A program made the translations under genes and the position numbers. A stretch of 64,000 nt of DNA, from the NCBI RefSeq assembly GCF_900129615.1, contig NZ_FQWI01000001.1, positions 891,068 through 955,067 of the forward strand, read 5' to 3'. Each line of letters opens with the position of its first letter. Positions within the stretch are counted from its first letter, which is position 1. Positions 28,653-37,155 of the stretch are shown here, one piece after another. Origin of the DNA: Pectobacterium carotovorum. GTDB taxonomy: Bacteria > Pseudomonadota > Gammaproteobacteria > Enterobacterales > Enterobacteriaceae. The notes under the pieces are model-generated. The model saw only the letters and a list, made by a program, of their open reading frames with translations, was not told the DNA's origin and did no database searches.

Positions 28653-30710
28653 TTATCCAGGCTTACGCTGCGTCGGTACACCTAAACGATGAAGATGTTC
28701 AATAAACGCCGATGGATTCGCCACATCCTGTAACAACCACACGCGATGTTTCGCCCTCGTCAACGCCACATACAGTAAACGCCGCTCTTCCGCATCGGGG
28801 AAATCCTCCGGTTCAGGTAACAGCACCGCCTCAATCACAGACTCTCTTGCCGGAGCTGGGAAACCGTCCTTCCCTTCATGCATACCCACGATAATGACAT
28901 ATTCCGCCTGCTGCCCTTTACTGGCATGCACCGTCATGAAATCAATCTGCAAATTCGGCCATTTGGTTGCTGCCTTCTCTAAAATCGCCGGGCGTAAATG
29001 GTGATAACGCGCCAGCACGAGAATGCGTTCATCAGCTTTCACAAAACCGCTCAGTTTATCCAGAAGTGGCTCAAGCTGATCCTGAGGCAGGATGGTCACC
29101 GCTTTTTTATCTCCCTTACTCAGGCTATTAAGCGGTTTCTTCAACTGATACGGATTTTGCTGTATGAACGTGTTGGCGACTTCACCAATGCGTTCATTAA
29201 AACGATAGGTGGTATCCAGCGCGCACTGCTCGCCTACGCCGAAATGCTGTTCAAATGCCGTCGTCAACGCCAGCTCAGCACCGCTAAAACGGTAAATTGC
29301 CTGCCAGTCATCCCCGACGGCAAAAAGACAGGTACGGCTATTTTGTCGACGCAATGCTGCTAACAGCGTTGCACGCTGTGGCGAGATGTCTTGAAATTCG
29401 TCCACCAGAATGTGCTTCCAGGGGCTGACAAAGCGCCCTTTATCCAGCAAGTTCACAGCCTGATGGATAAGACCGGAGAAATCGACCGCGTTTTCATCCT
29501 TAAGCGCTTTTTTCCAGGCTTTCAACAACGGCGCCATTAGGCGAACGCGCTGCTGAAATTCGGTCCGAATGGATTCTGGTGCCTGCTCAACCATTTCGCT
29601 CTGGCTGCCGCCGTGCATACGCATCAATCCTAACCAGCGCTCAAGTCGCCCGGCCAACCGCCCCGCTAACTTCGGATCGTTCCAGAAATCGCCTTCGGGT
29701 ACATCCCATTCCAGCTCTTCCGTTAACCAGCGTCGCCACCCGTTAGCCTGCGTTTTTTTCTCTGCACACTGCTGCTGCCAGTGAGAAATCAGCAATTCGC
29801 GACGCTGTTTCGCATCACTTTCTAACTGGCTTATCATCGGGGCCTTGCGGCTAGCCTGCTGAATAATGTGCAATGCCAGTGCATGGAACGTCTTAGCCTG
29901 AATCTCATCCGTCTGAAACCGCTCCCGGATGCGATCGTTCATCTCTTCCGCCGCTTTACGACCAAATGCCAGCAGCAAAATCTGATCGGGTGTAGCCTCT
30001 TGTCGGTGCATTAGCCACGCCGCTCGGGCCACCAGCACGGAGGTTTTTCCGCTGCCTGCGCCCGCCAGTACCAACACGCCCTCTTCGCCATTGATCACCG
30101 CTTTACTCTGCGACACATTTAATGGCGAACTCTCCACCGTTTCAAAGAAAGGTTGCTCTGCCGCCAGCGTGCGATCCATCCATGCCTGATTCACCGCAGT
30201 GCGCGTCTCATCGCCCTGCTCAAGCCAGCGCAAGCAATGCTGGTAGTGATCACGGCAGTTATCAAAGGCTTCAAGACGAGACACAGGAAGAGGCAAAGCT
30301 CCCAGCGAATCGCGAATGGCATTCTGTAACGTTGCCAGAGTCTGACGGCTAAACCATTTATCCTGCTGCGTCAGCGTTTGAATGCTGTCCGTTTGGCGCT
30401 GCAAAACTTCAGCGCTGATCAGACTCATCTCCTCGCTCCAATCGAGCCAGGATTTAAGAAGATGGCGGTAAAAAGCCTGCGTTTCCTGCCACTCTGTTCC
30501 GTGCAGGCGCACCACTTTTCCGGCTGGCAATTCAAATTCCAGCTCTCCCCACACCAGCCCTCTTTTACAGTGAATACTCAGCAACTGATTAAAGGGGATC
30601 AGGTATTGATGTTTATCGCCACTCACTTCGACACCGGCATTCAGTAACCGCACCCGGTTGTAAGGATGCTGGGCCAGATGTTTACCTAACGAGGTAGATT
30701 TCAGTTCCAT
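28653..30710 (-). CDS. helD: DNA helicase IV
   Basis: A 685-residue superfamily 1 (UvrD/Rep-like) 3'-5' DNA helicase. An N-terminal accessory region of about 190 residues specific to HelD is followed by SPLNVSQSKAVINGEEGVLVLAGAGSGKT with Walker A at 217-223, motif II DEFQDISPQRA, motif III VGDDWQAIYRFSGA, FMTVHASKGQQAEYVI and the motif VI region LLYVALTRAKHRVWLL. It unwinds DNA in recombinational repair. The gene order mgsA-helD-yccF-yccS is the same as in E. coli, with helD divergent from yccFS. Confidence 0.97.
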   Translation of the reverse strand: MELKSTSLGKHLAQHPYNRVRLLNAGVEVSGDKHQYLIPFNQLLSIHCKRGLVWGELEFELPAGKVVRLHGTEWQETQAFYRHLLKSWLDWSEEMSLISAEVLQRQTDSIQTLTQQDKWFSRQTLATLQNAIRDSLGALPLPVSRLEAFDNCRDHYQHCLRWLEQGDETRTAVNQAWMDRTLAAEQPFFETVESSPLNVSQSKAVINGEEGVLVLAGAGSGKTSVLVARAAWLMHRQEATPDQILLLAFGRKAAEEMNDRIRERFQTDEIQAKTFHALALHIIQQASRKAPMISQLESDAKQRRELLISHWQQQCAEKKTQANGWRRWLTEELEWDVPEGDFWNDPKLAGRLAGRLERWLGLMRMHGGSQSEMVEQAPESIRTEFQQRVRLMAPLLKAWKKALKDENAVDFSGLIHQAVNLLDKGRFVSPWKHILVDEFQDISPQRATLLAALRRQNSRTCLFAVGDDWQAIYRFSGAELALTTAFEQHFGVGEQCALDTTYRFNERIGEVANTFIQQNPYQLKKPLNSLSKGDKKAVTILPQDQLEPLLDKLSGFVKADERILVLARYHHLRPAILEKAATKWPNLQIDFMTVHASKGQQAEYVIIVGMHEGKDGFPAPARESVIEAVLLPEPEDFPDAEERRLLYVALTRAKHRVWLLQDVANPSAFIEHLHRLGVPTQRKPG

Positions 30711-30907
30711 GATGTTCGCGCCATGACTATGTGAGAGGTTATTCGTCCATTTTTTATCGTTTATCTGTTCCCTAGTTTACCCGTTATCGGACTTCACGCT
30801 CTAGCCTTAAAAACAGGTTAGGATATCCTGATGCTTAATGTGATAATTCTTTTACCATCAGCGAGTTTGGGACGTTATCTGGTTACCTTACAAGTACAGG
30901 AGAGACT

Positions 30908-31354
30908 ATGCGTACTGTGTTGAATATCCTTAATTTCGTATTAGGTGGTTTTTTCACCACGTTAGCCTGGCTTCTGGCAACAGTCGTCAGCGTGTTGCTT
31001 ATTTTTACCTTACCGCTAACGCGTTCATGCTGGGAAATCACCAAGCTGTCGCTCTTGCCTTATGGTAATGAAGCGATCCATGTTGATGAGCTACGCCCAA
31101 ATGAAAAGAGCGCGATTCTCAGCGCGGGTGGATCGCTGCTGAATATCTTCTGGTTCATTTTCTTTGGCTGGTGGCTTTGCCTGTCGCACATCATTACTGG
31201 CATCGCACAGTGCATTACGATCATTGGCATTCCTGTTGGCATCGCCAATTTTAAAATTGCCGCCATCGCGCTGTGGCCAGTAGGGCGTCGCGTGGTTTCT
31301 GTCGAACTGGCGCAGGCAGCGAGGGAAAATAATGCCCGCCGCCACTTTCGCTAA
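30908..31354 (+). CDS. yccF: YccF family inner membrane protein
   Basis: A 148-residue membrane protein with two YccF repeats, each with a pair of hydrophobic segments (about residues 14-42 and 78-118) and the family motifs TLPLTRSCWEITKLSLLPYGNEAI and CITIIGIPVGIANFKIAAIALWPVGR. A paralogous repeat structure is typical of the family. Function is not established. It is followed after 20 bases by yccS, so the two form an operon. Confidence 0.93.
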   Translation: MRTVLNILNFVLGGFFTTLAWLLATVVSVLLIFTLPLTRSCWEITKLSLLPYGNEAIHVDELRPNEKSAILSAGGSLLNIFWFIFFGWWLCLSHIITGIAQCITIIGIPVGIANFKIAAIALWPVGRRVVSVELAQAARENNARRHFR

Positions 31355-31374
31355 CGGCATCTAAGGATATTACG

Positions 31375-33510
31375 TTGCTCACCTTCGCCCTGGGAATTCG
31401 CCGCTATGTGTATAACAGCAGTTGGCTATATACCATTCGCATCCTCATTGCACTGAGTGGTGCGGCGGCCGTTCCCTGGTGGCTAGGGCAGCCAACATCG
31501 ACAATCCCCGTCACGCTTGGCGTCGTCGCGGCCGCCCTCACCGACCTTGACGATCGCCTCACCGGGCGTTTGCGTAATTTGTTCATTACGCTGGCCTGTT
31601 TTTTTGTCGCTTCCGTCTCGATCGAATTGCTTTTTCCCCATCCCTGGCTGTTTGGCTTTGGTCTGGCGGTATCGACCTGCGGCTTTATTCTGCTCGGCGC
31701 ATTAGGGCAACGCTATGCAACCATCGCATTCGGCGCACTGCTGATCGCGATTTACACCATGCTGGGCATATCCCTTTACGACAACTGGTATCAGCAGCCC
31801 ATCATGCTGCTGATCGGGGCTTCCTGGTACAACCTGCTGACGCTATTCGGCCATCTGATATTCCCCATCCGCCCGTTGCAGGATAACCTCGCGCAGTGTT
31901 ATCAGCAGTTGGCTCGCTATCTGGATGCCAAAGCCAATCTCTTCGATCCCGATATTGAAGAAGAAACCGACAAGCCCCTCATTGACGTCGCGATGGCAAA
32001 CAGCCAACTGGTTGCGACGCTCAACCAGACCAAGTCATCGCTGTTAACGCGTCTGCGTGGCGATCGCGGCCAGCGCGGAACGCGTCAAACGCTGCACTAC
32101 TATTTTGTCGCGCAGGATATTCACGAACGGGCCAGCTCATCGCATGTTTACTATCCGCAATTGCGTGAGAAACTGCGCTATAGCGACGTCCTATTTCGCT
32201 TTCAGCGCCTGCTGAGTAGGCAGGCCAAAGCCTGTCAGCAGTTATCGCAATCCATTCTGCTGCACCAAAAATATCAGCATGACGGCCGCATTGAGCGGGC
32301 TTTCGTGCATCTCGAATCCGCTATTGCACGTATCGCTGCCAACAACATGGCAGACGCCGCACAAATCAAAGCACTCACCTATCTCTTGAATAATCTGCGC
32401 GCCATTGATGCCCAGTTGGCGACTATCGAATCCGAACAAGCCATTGAGCAAGAAAACAACCCGGAAAACACGCTGGCAGATGACAAAATCACGGGGTGGA
32501 GCGACATCCGCTTACGCATTAGCCGCCACCTGACGCCGCAGTCAGCACTGTTTCGTCATGCCATCCGTATGTCCGTGCTGCTCTGTAGCGGCTACGCGTT
32601 AATTCAGATCACGGGCTTGCAACACGGTTACTGGATTCTGCTCACCAGCCTGTTTGTTTGTCAGCCCAACTATAACGCCACTCGGCGGCGGCTGACGTTA
32701 AGAATTATCGGGACATTGACCGGTATTTTGCTCGGCCTACCTATCCTGTACTTCGTTCCTTCGCTGGAAGGACAACTGACGTTGATCGTTATTAGTGGCG
32801 TACTGTTTTTCGCCTTTCGCAACGTGCAGTACGCCCACGCGACCATGTTTATTACGCTGCTTGTCCTGCTCTGTTTCAACCTGTTAGGTGAAGGCTTTGA
32901 CGTTGCGGTGCCACGCATCATTGATACGCTACTCGGATGTGCCATCGCCTGGGCGGCAGTGAGTTTTATTTGGCCGGACTGGCGCTTTCGCGGTCTGCCA
33001 ACCGTCATCAATAAGACATTGAACGCCAACTGCCGTTATCTTGATGCGATCATGGTTCAATATTATCAGGGGAAAGATAATAGCTTGCCTTATCGCATTG
33101 CCCGCCGCGATGCACATAACTGCGATGCAGAGTTGGCATCCGTCGTATCGAATATGTCTTCAGAGCCTCATGCGACCAGAAGCAAGCTGGACAGCGCATT
33201 CCGTTTCATGTGCCTGAATCATACGTTGCTAAGCTATATTTCGACGCTCGGCGCACATCGAGGGAAAATTACTTCAGCGGAAACGCTGCAATTGCTGGAT
33301 GATGCCGTTTGTCACGTTGATGACGCGCTACACTGCAGCGAAGAGGAAAGTTTGCGTATCAATCAGGGATTGAAAACCATCACCGCCAGCCTTCAATCCC
33401 TTTCACCCGAGTCAGACAGTAAAGAATCATTAATTATTCAGCAAATCGGCCTGCTGATCGGCCTCTTACCTGAACTCGTACAGCTAAAAAATGACATGAT
33501 GACGCAGTGA
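31375..33510 (+). CDS. yccS: YccS/YhfK family transporter-like membrane protein
   Basis: A 711-residue inner-membrane protein of the aromatic acid exporter/FUSC-like superfamily. It has two blocks of about six membrane segments (residues about 15-160 and 395-530) separated by a cytoplasmic helical region and followed by a soluble C-terminus. Family blocks include GVVAAALTDLDDRLTGRLRN, LGQRYATIAFGALLIAIYTMLG and HYYFVAQDIHERASSSH. The start is TTG with AAGGA ahead; no ATG fits the conserved N-terminus. Substrate unknown. Second gene of yccFS. Confidence 0.93.
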   Translation: MLTFALGIRRYVYNSSWLYTIRILIALSGAAAVPWWLGQPTSTIPVTLGVVAAALTDLDDRLTGRLRNLFITLACFFVASVSIELLFPHPWLFGFGLAVSTCGFILLGALGQRYATIAFGALLIAIYTMLGISLYDNWYQQPIMLLIGASWYNLLTLFGHLIFPIRPLQDNLAQCYQQLARYLDAKANLFDPDIEEETDKPLIDVAMANSQLVATLNQTKSSLLTRLRGDRGQRGTRQTLHYYFVAQDIHERASSSHVYYPQLREKLRYSDVLFRFQRLLSRQAKACQQLSQSILLHQKYQHDGRIERAFVHLESAIARIAANNMADAAQIKALTYLLNNLRAIDAQLATIESEQAIEQENNPENTLADDKITGWSDIRLRISRHLTPQSALFRHAIRMSVLLCSGYALIQITGLQHGYWILLTSLFVCQPNYNATRRRLTLRIIGTLTGILLGLPILYFVPSLEGQLTLIVISGVLFFAFRNVQYAHATMFITLLVLLCFNLLGEGFDVAVPRIIDTLLGCAIAWAAVSFIWPDWRFRGLPTVINKTLNANCRYLDAIMVQYYQGKDNSLPYRIARRDAHNCDAELASVVSNMSSEPHATRSKLDSAFRFMCLNHTLLSYISTLGAHRGKITSAETLQLLDDAVCHVDDALHCSEEESLRINQGLKTITASLQSLSPESDSKESLIIQQIGLLIGLLPELVQLKNDMMTQ

Positions 33511-33524
33511 AATAGACGCATCCC

Positions 33525-34145
33525 TTAGTGCTTTGGCCCTTTGGAGACCGCATTGTTTTTATACCATTCCAACAGTTCGTTGCGGATACCGCGAGGGAGT
33601 GCCGCCTGATGTGTGCCACAAATGGCACCAGCAAGCGCCAATAGCACGTTGACACTCAAATTAGCGCGAACCTTCCGCAACTCGAGATAGCTGTTTTTCG
33701 CACCATAATGCTGTAATTCATCGACATTCTTGATCCCCGCTTTCCACAACAGTCGTTCGATATCGTGGTTAAGATTCGGAAGATCTTTTAACCGCCCATT
33801 GGTACTTCTGACAGCTTTATCATACTGCGCCCCTCCCAACGCCAGATGGGCGAAATACAATAGTTGCTCAGATTCTTGCCATAATGCTTCATCGACAAGA
33901 AAGTAATTCAACGGAACGGGCATACCGCGCTTGGTATAAATCAGATTAGGCATATCACGCTGTTGAAAATATTTTTCATCCTTCTTACTGGCGCGCAGAT
34001 AAAGTTCCCCTTCCGACACCAGTCCAAAAATCGTTTTATTTGCTGCGATGCTGTAGCCACCAAATTGGGAACGCGAAGTGATGTCCCCCAAAGATGAAAA
34101 AGACTGCTGAGATTGCAAAATCCTTTTTTTGCATAATTGCTTCAT
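33525..34145 (-). CDS. tfoX: DNA transformation/competence regulator TfoX (Sxy)
   Basis: Sxy/TfoX works with CRP at CRP-S sites to switch on competence and type IV pilus genes. The 206-residue protein has a TfoX_N domain (SLGDITSRSQFGGYSIAANKTIFGLVSEGELYLRA, NYFLVDEALW) and a TfoX_C helix-hairpin-helix domain (LKDLPNLNHDIERLLWKAGIKNVDELQHYGAKNSYLELRK, ALAGAICGTHQAALP). ATG at 34145 (MKQLCKKRILQSQQ) is chosen since AAGGA lies eight bases before it; the ATG at 34151 is too close to that site. It is divergent from sulA as in E. coli. Confidence 0.93.
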   Translation of the reverse strand: MKQLCKKRILQSQQSFSSLGDITSRSQFGGYSIAANKTIFGLVSEGELYLRASKKDEKYFQQRDMPNLIYTKRGMPVPLNYFLVDEALWQESEQLLYFAHLALGGAQYDKAVRSTNGRLKDLPNLNHDIERLLWKAGIKNVDELQHYGAKNSYLELRKVRANLSVNVLLALAGAICGTHQAALPRGIRNELLEWYKNNAVSKGPKH

Positions 34146-34242
34146 TGCCATAATCCTTAGTATTGAAATGATCTCGTCCTGAACAATTAAAAATATCTGT
34201 AGCAGGAACAAATAATTAACCACAGCCCCGATGCGGCTTCAA

Positions 34243-34262
34243 ACAGTAAATGTGTTTACTGT
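34243..34262. promoter_or_regulatory. Perfect 8-4-8 palindrome between tfoX and sulA
   Basis: ACAGTAAATGTGTTTACTGT is a perfect inverted repeat with 8-base arms and a 4-base centre. It is 98 bases upstream of tfoX and 107 bases upstream of sulA. It is not a LexA box (no CTG-N10-CAG) and not a good CRP site. It looks like an operator for an unidentified dimeric regulator. Confidence 0.55.
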
Positions 34263-34327
34263 CTCTTGCATAAGGAATATGCGAAGCGCTTTCAAAAAAT
34301 CAGGTTGATTTTCACGCACACAGCAGA

Positions 34328-34347
34328 TACTGTATGTTCATACAGTA
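34328..34347 (+). promoter_or_regulatory. LexA (SOS) box of sulA
   Basis: TACTGTATGTTCATACAGTA fits the LexA consensus with perfect outer arms and the CTG-N10-CAG core, 21 bases before the sulA start codon. Confidence 0.96.
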
Positions 34348-34368
34348 ACACTATGGGTAGAACTCATT

Positions 34369-34875
34369 ATGCGTACGCAATCAATCCGCTCTCACAACAT
34401 CGAGCCGTCATCATTTTCTGCAAGTCAACACGCTGCGGAACCCTCGGTTGCCACAGGTGGAATTATCAGCGAAATCGTGTACAACGCCGATCAGCCCATA
34501 GTCACACACCTGTTATTACCGCTCTTACAGCAGCTAGGCACGCAGTCTCGTTGGCTGTTATGGCTTTCGCCACAGCAAAAATTGAGCCGCCCCTGGGTAC
34601 AGCAATCTGGGCTACCGCTGGATAAAATGGTGCAACTTCACCACATCAATCCGCTGTTTACGGTTGATGCCATGGAAAGAGCCTTGCTGACAGGAAATTA
34701 CAGCGCTGTTTTGTGCTGGTTACCGCACGAATTGACGGAAGAAGAGAAGGTTCGATTACGGCACGCCGCACAGGCAGGAAATACGTATGGCTTTATTATG
34801 CGGCCAGAAAGTGCTGGCGCTGACGCCTATAGACTGTTTCCTAGCCTTAAAATTCATTCGACATTGTATCATTAA
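34369..34875 (+). CDS. sulA: SOS cell division inhibitor SulA
   Basis: SulA binds FtsZ and blocks septation until DNA damage is repaired; Lon degrades it. The 168-residue protein has the family core [89 protein letters not shown] and the C-terminal LHSTLYH-type end recognised by Lon. A textbook LexA box covers the promoter. Its position between tfoX and ompA is conserved in enterics. Confidence 0.97.
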   Translation: MRTQSIRSHNIEPSSFSASQHAAEPSVATGGIISEIVYNADQPIVTHLLLPLLQQLGTQSRWLLWLSPQQKLSRPWVQQSGLPLDKMVQLHHINPLFTVDAMERALLTGNYSAVLCWLPHELTEEEKVRLRHAAQAGNTYGFIMRPESAGADAYRLFPSLKIHSTLYH

Positions 34876-35041
34876 GTAAATTAAGAATTTTCTCAGCTTA
34901 TTCAGGTTATATGTCTTATCGATCGCCGCAGAGCGGTATTCTGCGGGCTTTTTGGGTATATTTAATACAGCTAAAAGGCGTAAGATCTGTCAAAAGCATC
35001 TACTATTTGTTAGCAAGTATGTATGAATCGTGCGATTTTCT

Positions 35042-35057
35042 TATGATGTAAATCACA
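35042..35057 (+). promoter_or_regulatory. CRP-like site upstream of ompA
   Basis: TATGA-TGTAAA-TCACA matches the CRP consensus TGTGA-N6-TCACA at nine of ten positions. It ends six bases before the -35 element, a location that could activate or modulate ompA. Confidence 0.6.
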
Positions 35058-35063
35058 TCATAC

Positions 35064-35091
35064 TTGTAACTTTCTCATCACGTTGTAGACT
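35064..35091 (+). promoter_or_regulatory. ompA promoter and start of long leader
   Basis: TTGTAA and TAGACT with a 16-base spacer correspond to the promoter of E. coli ompA (there CTTGTAA and TTGTAGACTTT). Transcription would start near 35098, leaving a leader of about 140 bases, as in the stable E. coli ompA mRNA that is controlled by small RNAs. Confidence 0.75.
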
Positions 35092-35237
35092 TTAACTCGC
35101 TGGAGTTGCTCTTTTATAACGTCAGTTGACTGACAGTAAGTCATAAATAAGGGCAAAGTCTCCGACCAAAGGATTTTAACCAAAGGTTTATTAGCCCTCC
35201 GGGTTAATTGCCGATTTGGATGATAATGAGGCGTAAA

Positions 35238-36323
35238 ATGAAAAAAACAGCTATCGCAGTTGCAGTGGCACTGGCTAGCTTCGCGACCGTCGCGCAAGCA
35301 GCTCCTAAAGACAATACCTGGTACACCGGTGGTAAACTGGGTGTGTCTCAATTCCACGATACTGGTTTCTACGGAAATGGTTACACTGGTGTCAACAACA
35401 ACCCAATCAAAAGCAAGTTAGGCGCTGGTGCATTTGTTGGTTATCAAGCCAACCCGTACCTCGGTTTTGAACTGGGCTACGACTGGCTGGGCCGCATGAA
35501 GTATGCAGGTTCTACTTCTAACGTAGCAGACAGCGCGAGCTTAAAGGCACAGGGCATCCAACTGGCCGCTAAACTGAGCTACCCAGTTCTGCCTGATCTG
35601 GACGTTTATACTCGTCTGGGTGGTATGGTATGGAGCGTTGACACTCACGCCGACAGAAGCGGCAACCATCTCAACAACGACGACACTGGCGTTTCTCCGC
35701 TGGCTGCGATCGGTGTTGAATACGCTATCGACAAAAACTGGGCTACTCGTGTTGACTACCAATGGGTAAGCAACATTGGTGACGCTGGTACCGTTGGTGC
35801 GCGTCCAGACAACATGCTGATGAGCGTTGGCCTGTCTTACCGTTTCGGCCAGGATGACCGTGTAGCACCAGTTGTTGCTCCGGCTCCAACCCCAGCTCCA
35901 GCTCCAGTTGTTGAAACTAAGCGTTTCACGCTGAAATCTGACGTCCTGTTCAACTTCAACAAAGCAACGCTGAAAGCAGAAGGCCAGCAATCACTGGATC
36001 AACTGTACACGCAGCTGAGCTCTCTGGATCCGAAAGACGGTTCCGTTGTTGTTCTGGGCTTCACTGACCGTTTAGGTTCAGAGCAATACAACCAAGGCCT
36101 GTCTGAAAAACGCGCACAGAGCGTCGTTGATTACCTGGTTTCTAAAGGCATCCCTGCGAACAAAGTCTCTGCTCGTGGCTTAGGTAAATCTCAACCAGTT
36201 ACCGGTTCTACCTGTGACAACGTGAAACCTCGTGCTGCGCTGATCGACTGTCTGGCACCAGATCGTCGCGTAGAGATCGAAGTTAAAGGCATCAAAGACG
36301 TTGTAACTCAGCCTCAGGCTTAA
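35238..36323 (+). CDS. ompA: Outer membrane protein OmpA
   Basis: A 361-residue outer-membrane protein. A signal peptide ([21 protein letters not shown]) is followed by an eight-strand beta barrel with surface loops (about residues 22-200), a Pro-rich hinge ([14 protein letters not shown]) and an OmpA-C peptidoglycan-binding domain ([46 protein letters not shown], two cysteines in CDNV..RAALIDC). The ATG at 35238 begins the signal peptide; the ten codons before it are not part of the protein. Codon use is strongly biased, fitting very high expression. Confidence 0.98.
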   Translation: MKKTAIAVAVALASFATVAQAAPKDNTWYTGGKLGVSQFHDTGFYGNGYTGVNNNPIKSKLGAGAFVGYQANPYLGFELGYDWLGRMKYAGSTSNVADSASLKAQGIQLAAKLSYPVLPDLDVYTRLGGMVWSVDTHADRSGNHLNNDDTGVSPLAAIGVEYAIDKNWATRVDYQWVSNIGDAGTVGARPDNMLMSVGLSYRFGQDDRVAPVVAPAPTPAPAPVVETKRFTLKSDVLFNFNKATLKAEGQQSLDQLYTQLSSLDPKDGSVVVLGFTDRLGSEQYNQGLSEKRAQSVVDYLVSKGIPANKVSARGLGKSQPVTGSTCDNVKPRAALIDCLAPDRRVEIEVKGIKDVVTQPQA

Positions 36324-36332
36324 GTTATTAAC

Positions 36333-36365
36333 GAAAAAAAACCTCGCTCCGGCGAGGTTTTTTTA
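36333..36365. terminator. Bidirectional terminator after ompA
   Basis: AAACCTCGC, loop TCCG, GCGAGGTTT, flanked by eight A on the left and a long T run on the right. Confidence 0.93.
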
Positions 36366-36415
36366 TGCCGGACATCCTTGTCCGTCACCCTGTGGGTCGT
36401 TGCTGCGCAACGTTG

Positions 36416-36438
36416 AAAAACGCTCCCTGCGTTTTTTT
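36416..36438. terminator. Second hairpin between ompA and matP
   Basis: AAAAACGC, TCCCT, GCGTTTTT with more T after it. Its symmetric layout could terminate matP on the minus strand and back up ompA on the plus strand. A small CGTTG/CAACG hairpin lies just before it (36399-36413). Confidence 0.7.
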
Positions 36439-36477
36439 ATGCGTGTTTGTCAGCAAAATAAAATGACAAAAAACCGA

Positions 36478-36936
36478 TCACGTCTCATCTTTATTCAGAA
36501 TGGCTTTAAGATCCTGTTTAAGCAGCGACATCTGGCTGGCATATTTTTCTTTGTGTTCAGCGTCTTCAATTAACTGCACAATCGTTTCTGATAAGGTCAC
36601 ACCGCGTCTCTGAGCGAGAGCCGCAAGGCGCTGCCAGACCAGGTATTCCAGATCGATCGATTTCTTGCGTGTATGCTGGTGCTCCGCGTTGAAATGGCGT
36701 TTGCGCCGTGCGCGAATCGTCTGCTTCATCCGGTTTTCTAAGGTGGGATTCATACATTGCGCAATCCACTCCAGCACTTTCACCGGCTGGTTTTCCATTT
36801 TAAGTAATGCCTGTACGGCATCATCCGCAGCGCTTTGCTCGAGAAAACGCGTAATCTCTTCTCCCTCCCGATGCTTCTTCACCAGGTATTTCCATTTCCA
36901 CCCGCACTCAAGATTTTCTAGTTGTTGATATTTCAT
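36478..36936 (-). CDS. matP: Macrodomain Ter protein MatP
   Basis: MatP binds matS sites in the terminus region and organises it into the Ter macrodomain, linking it to ZapB at the division site. The 152-residue protein has an N-terminal four-helix bundle ([28 protein letters not shown]), the ribbon-helix-helix DNA-binding part ([39 protein letters not shown]) and a C-terminal coiled coil. It is divergent from the Lon-like gene, as in other enterics. I found no matS site in the window by eye. Confidence 0.97.
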   Translation of the reverse strand: MKYQQLENLECGWKWKYLVKKHREGEEITRFLEQSAADDAVQALLKMENQPVKVLEWIAQCMNPTLENRMKQTIRARRKRHFNAEHQHTRKKSIDLEYLVWQRLAALAQRRGVTLSETIVQLIEDAEHKEKYASQMSLLKQDLKAILNKDET

Positions 36937-37116
36937 ATTAAATTCTTCAGTGACCGCGTAACGTAACTTTCAGCATAACAGTTTTCCCTGATTTTGACCG
37001 CTTTCTGGCGGCTTTCTGACAGCTTTTAAGACGATTAGCCAAACGTGGTCTGAGCTTCACCGTATGAAAGATGACGGAGAGATGACTCTCCTTATGCGAA
37101 GTCTAGATTATTCTTG

Positions 37117-37122
37117 TATAAT
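37117..37122 (+). promoter_or_regulatory. -10 box of the ycbZ-fabA promoter
   Basis: A perfect TATAAT. It overlaps the possible TTG codon at 37114, which therefore cannot be the translation start. The -35 region is weak (ATGCGA at 17-base spacing). Confidence 0.6.
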
Positions 37123-37155
37123 CACGCTTTTCCTTCAGACGATTACATTGATACT

